36,101 nt of DNA from Alistipes sp. ZOR0009 (GTDB taxonomy: Bacteria; Bacteroidota; Bacteroidia; Bacteroidales; ZOR0009). The translations under genes and the position numbers were made by a program. Under the pieces are notes generated by a model. It had not been told where the DNA came from and ran no database searches. It was given only the letters and a program-made list of their open reading frames with translations. Shown piece by piece: positions 34,234 through 36,101 of the stretch; positions within the stretch are counted from its first letter, which is position 1, and every line of letters starts with the position of its first letter. The stretch lies in contig NZ_JTLD01000032.1 of NCBI RefSeq assembly GCF_000798815.1, forward strand, positions 1 to 36,101, written 5' to 3'.

Positions 34234-35222
34234 TCTTCGCCTGTTAGTACGTAGCTTTTACCTCTTTTTTCAACCTTTAGGTTTAGGGTTTCGGCTATAA
34301 TGGATAGTATGGTGTCTATATTTTCGTTTTCGAATCGCACGTTAATGGTGCAGCTTCCCAGCTTGGGGTTTTCTAGCGTAATGGTGACGTTGTAGGCCTT
34401 GCTTAGCAGCGTTACCACCTCGTTAAGGTTCGTCCCTTGAAAGTTGAAGGCGCGTACAACCGCTGGTGGTGCCTCCTCCTTTTCCGCTTCAATCTTGGTA
34501 AACTCCTTCGTTTGCTTGTTGTATACGCCCGTCTCTCCCTGCTTTAGGATGATCCCCCTGTTGTTGTCGGTGTAGAATACTACCGATCCTGTTTTTACGT
34601 AAACCTCCACAATGGTGGTATCCTTGGTGGTTTCTACCCTAAATGCGGTACCTATATCGCGGATAAAGGTGCCGCTAGCTTTTACCGTAAAGGCTGGGCC
34701 AGTCTGGTGCTTTACCTCAAAAGTGGCATTTCCCACAAGGGTGACATCCCGGTTGGTTTTACCAAAGCCTTTTGCGTAAAGAATTTTGCTGTTGGGCTCT
34801 ATTTCTACCTTCGAGCTGTCGGGTAGCTGGGTTGTTTGGGTGGTCGCTGTGGCCGCAATTACCATTGGCTGCCTATCTTGCCTTACCGACGAGCGGTACT
34901 CGAACCCTAACCACACCCCAATAAGAATAGCCACCGATGCTGCTGCTGCCACCCACGGTTGCCAGCGTTTTGGCTGCATTTTAATGCGCTTTGATTGGCG
35001 GATTTGGGGGGCTATTTTGAGCCAAGCGGCCTCTACGTCAAACTGCGGGTCGGTTTCGAGCGATGCGGCTCGCTCAAAGAGCTGCTGCATACCATCAAAA
35101 TAGCGCGCGTTCTCTGCCGACTCCTTGCACCATTGCTCAACAATCGAACGCTCTTCTGGCGAGGCTTCACCGCTCAGGTAGCGGGCTATCAGGTAGTCAA
35201 TATGTTTGCTGTCATCAGTCAA
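34221..35222 (-). CDS. FecR-family transmembrane anti-sigma factor
   Basis: This 333-residue inner-membrane protein has a cytoplasmic N-terminal sigma-binding part (about 1-80) with YLSGEASPEE, a single membrane helix (about 88-107), and a periplasmic FecR domain (about 125-220) with GTAFRVE. A C-terminal DUF4974/STN-like domain (about 257-327, AFNFQGTNLNEVV to YVLTGEE) follows. It starts 11 nt after the ECF gene and overlaps the STN-repeat gene. It would hold the sigma factor inactive until the outer-membrane partner's STN domain signals. All parts look intact. Confidence 0.94.
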   Translation of the reverse strand: MTDDSKHIDYLIARYLSGEASPEERSIVEQWCKESAENARYFDGMQQLFERAASLETDPQFDVEAAWLKIAPQIRQSKRIKMQPKRWQPWVAAAASVAILIGVWLGFEYRSSVRQDRQPMVIAATATTQTTQLPDSSKVEIEPNSKILYAKGFGKTNRDVTLVGNATFEVKHQTGPAFTVKASGTFIRDIGTAFRVETTKDTTIVEVYVKTGSVVFYTDNNRGIILKQGETGVYNKQTKEFTKIEAEKEEAPPAVVRAFNFQGTNLNEVVTLLSKAYNVTITLENPKLGSCTINVRFENENIDTILSIIAETLNLKVEKRGKSYVLTGEECSK

Positions 35223-35233
35223 CTTTCAACGTT

Positions 35234-35803
35234 TTAATTTTTGAACAAGATGAATATAAGTATGGCAGGAAGGTAGTCGTGCAGCTCCTCTCGTAGAATG
35301 CGTAGCGCTCGTACTATCTGCTTGTCCACCGCTTTTGCTGATACTCCCAGCTTTTCGGCAATCTCTGCATACGAAAGCCCCTGCTGCCTGCTTAGCTTAA
35401 AAACGGTTTGGCATTGGGGCGGAAGCTTCTCTATGGCCATTGCTATTTGGTGCTTAAGCTCACTTCCGTAGATGGCGTCCTCTGTTACGTTCTCCATTTC
35501 GGAGTTTTGATGCTTATACTCTTCGCTGTAAACTTGGCGTACCTTATAGTGCTTTATCCTATTCAAGCAGGTGTTATGCACTGCCCTATATAGGTACGAC
35601 TTTAGCGAGGTATGAATGTCGAAAGTGCTCCGGCCTTCCCAAAACGCTATAAATATGCCCTGAACAACCTCTTCCGATTCGTTCGCATCTTTAAGTAACG
35701 AGTTGGCGTAGGTGCATAGCTGCGCGTAGTATGCTCTGAATACCGCTTCAAAAGCATCCTCACCACCTTTTGCTATTTTACTTATAAGCTCTTTTTCGTC
35801 CAC
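35234..35803 (-). CDS. ECF sigma factor, Bacteroides expansion type
   Basis: This 189-residue RNA polymerase sigma factor has region 2 at about residues 10-75, with EEVVQGIFIAFWE in the position of the usual VVQDIF motif. Region 4 lies at about 120-175, with LPPQCQTVFKLSRQQGLSYAEIAEKLGVSAKAVDKQI. The short hydrophobic tail (YLPAILIFILF) is typical of this Bacteroidota sigma group, which is paired with FecR proteins. It heads the sigma-fecR-STN-repeat operon. It has two promoters upstream, one of housekeeping form and one of the ECF-type motif shared with two other sites, which suggests autoregulation. Confidence 0.94.
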   Translation of the reverse strand: MDEKELISKIAKGGEDAFEAVFRAYYAQLCTYANSLLKDANESEEVVQGIFIAFWEGRSTFDIHTSLKSYLYRAVHNTCLNRIKHYKVRQVYSEEYKHQNSEMENVTEDAIYGSELKHQIAMAIEKLPPQCQTVFKLSRQQGLSYAEIAEKLGVSAKAVDKQIVRALRILREELHDYLPAILIFILFKN

Positions 35804-35820
35804 CTCGTATGTTTATCCTG

Positions 35821-35850
35821 CAAAAGTATCAATAATAGCGTTCCTCCCAA
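35821..35850 (-). promoter_or_regulatory. Housekeeping promoter of the ECF sigma operon
   Basis: On the minus strand TTG (35850-35848), 19 nt, TACTTTTG (35828-35821), a perfect -7 consensus box. The start point would lie near 35814, about 11 nt before the ATG. It would give basal expression independent of the ECF factor. Confidence 0.65.
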
Positions 35851-35856
35851 TTACTC

Positions 35857-35887
35857 CTATGACAGTTCAACTTCTATTTATCCCCCC
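35857..35887 (-). promoter_or_regulatory. ECF-type promoter motif, site 3 (sigma operon)
   Basis: On the minus strand GGGGGGA (35887-35881), 17 nt, GTCATAG (35863-35857). It matches sites 1 and 2 in both boxes and in spacing, and it lies directly upstream of the housekeeping promoter of the sigma gene. Confidence 0.72.
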
Positions 35888-35924
35888 TCGTTCTGGGAAT
35901 TTTTTTATTTTATTTCATATCTAA

Positions 35925-36101
35925 TTACATGTAGATGCTTATTCCCCTCTTTTCGCAGGCCTCTTTGGTCATATTTAGGTGCGATTCTAAAAAAAACTTT
36001 TCTCCTAGCTTTGTGGTAAGTGCTGGTATTAGAGGGATGAAGGACTCGTTAACGCGCTGCCGTGGGGTAAAAGAGGGGTTTAGGTATTGCAGAACCGGAA
36101 A
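35925..36101 (-). CDS. 3' end of an unidentified gene running off the right edge
   Basis: A frame stays open for 58 codons from the window edge to a TAA at 35925-35927 on the minus strand. It ends with text such as LNMTKEACEKRGISIYM. The composition is protein-like (mixed charged and hydrophobic residues, no low complexity), but it is too short to assign a family. It lies upstream of the sigma operon on the same strand, ~38 nt before the ECF-type site. It could be an accidental frame. Confidence 0.5.
   Translation of the reverse strand, partial: FPVLQYLNPSFTPRQRVNESFIPLIPALTTKLGEKFFLESHLNMTKEACEKRGISIYM

Overview
The window looks like a chromosomal segment of a Bacteroidota bacterium. Evidence: a SusC/SusD/SusE outer-membrane glycan-uptake locus, TonB-dependent receptors with N-terminal carboxypeptidase-regulatory-like domains, an ECF sigma/FecR pair of the Bacteroides expansion type, LytS/LytTR two-component genes, weak Shine-Dalgarno sites, and several promoters of the Bacteroidetes form TTTG or TTG - 19 to 21 nt - TAnnTTTG. 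I cannot name the genus. No tRNA, rRNA, CRISPR array, transposase or phage gene was seen.

Layout. (1) 204-3472 (+): pdxB, then an amino-sugar-kinase-like phosphotransferase fused to a RapZ C-terminal domain, then a MurU-like nucleotidyltransferase. This pair resembles the AmgK/MurU peptidoglycan-recycling pair. (2) 3482-5313 (-): a LytS-type kinase and LytTR regulator, convergent with region 1 over a shared terminator. (3) 5422-8983 (-): a secreted helical-repeat protein, a repeat-rich non-coding stretch, and a TonB-dependent receptor. (4) 9621-18635 (+): a small secreted protein, susC-susD-susE, a terminator, and a GH31 alpha-glucosidase-type enzyme, together an alpha-glucan-type utilisation locus without an endo-amylase in view. 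(5) 18636-21970 (+): a REP-like palindromic element, a PLAT-domain protein with an aerolysin-like second half flanked by two nearly identical hairpins, 41-bp tandem repeats, a helical protein of unknown function, and a Spy/CpxP-like periplasmic protein. (6) 22111-27716 (-): a tandem duplication of AidA/PixA-family genes, a TonB-dependent receptor, a surface protein made of 15-residue repeats, and a 41-codon mini-gene. (7) 27824-31537 (-): an overlapping pair of envelope genes (TPR-like protein and TIM-barrel lipoprotein) and a DUF2023 protein. (8) 32074-35803 (-): ECF sigma factor, FecR anti-sigma factor, and an outer-membrane protein with an STN signalling domain, a carboxypeptidase-regulatory-like domain and 15-residue repeats but no TonB plug. 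(9) The 3' end of an unidentified gene runs off the right edge.

The most interesting pattern links regions 6 and 8. A bipartite promoter-like motif, GGGGG(G)A - exactly 17 nt - GTCATAG, occurs three times on the minus strand: before the ECF sigma gene, before the 15-residue-repeat gene at 26206-27417, and before a 41-codon ORF that has its own terminator. The repeat gene is a paralogue of the STN-repeat gene in the sigma operon. This suggests a self-regulating cell-surface signalling system in which a non-TonB repeat protein takes the place of the usual FecA-type receptor and controls its paralogue, a small peptide or RNA, and perhaps the adjacent TonB receptor. The motif and architecture are read from the sequence; the regulatory link is inference.
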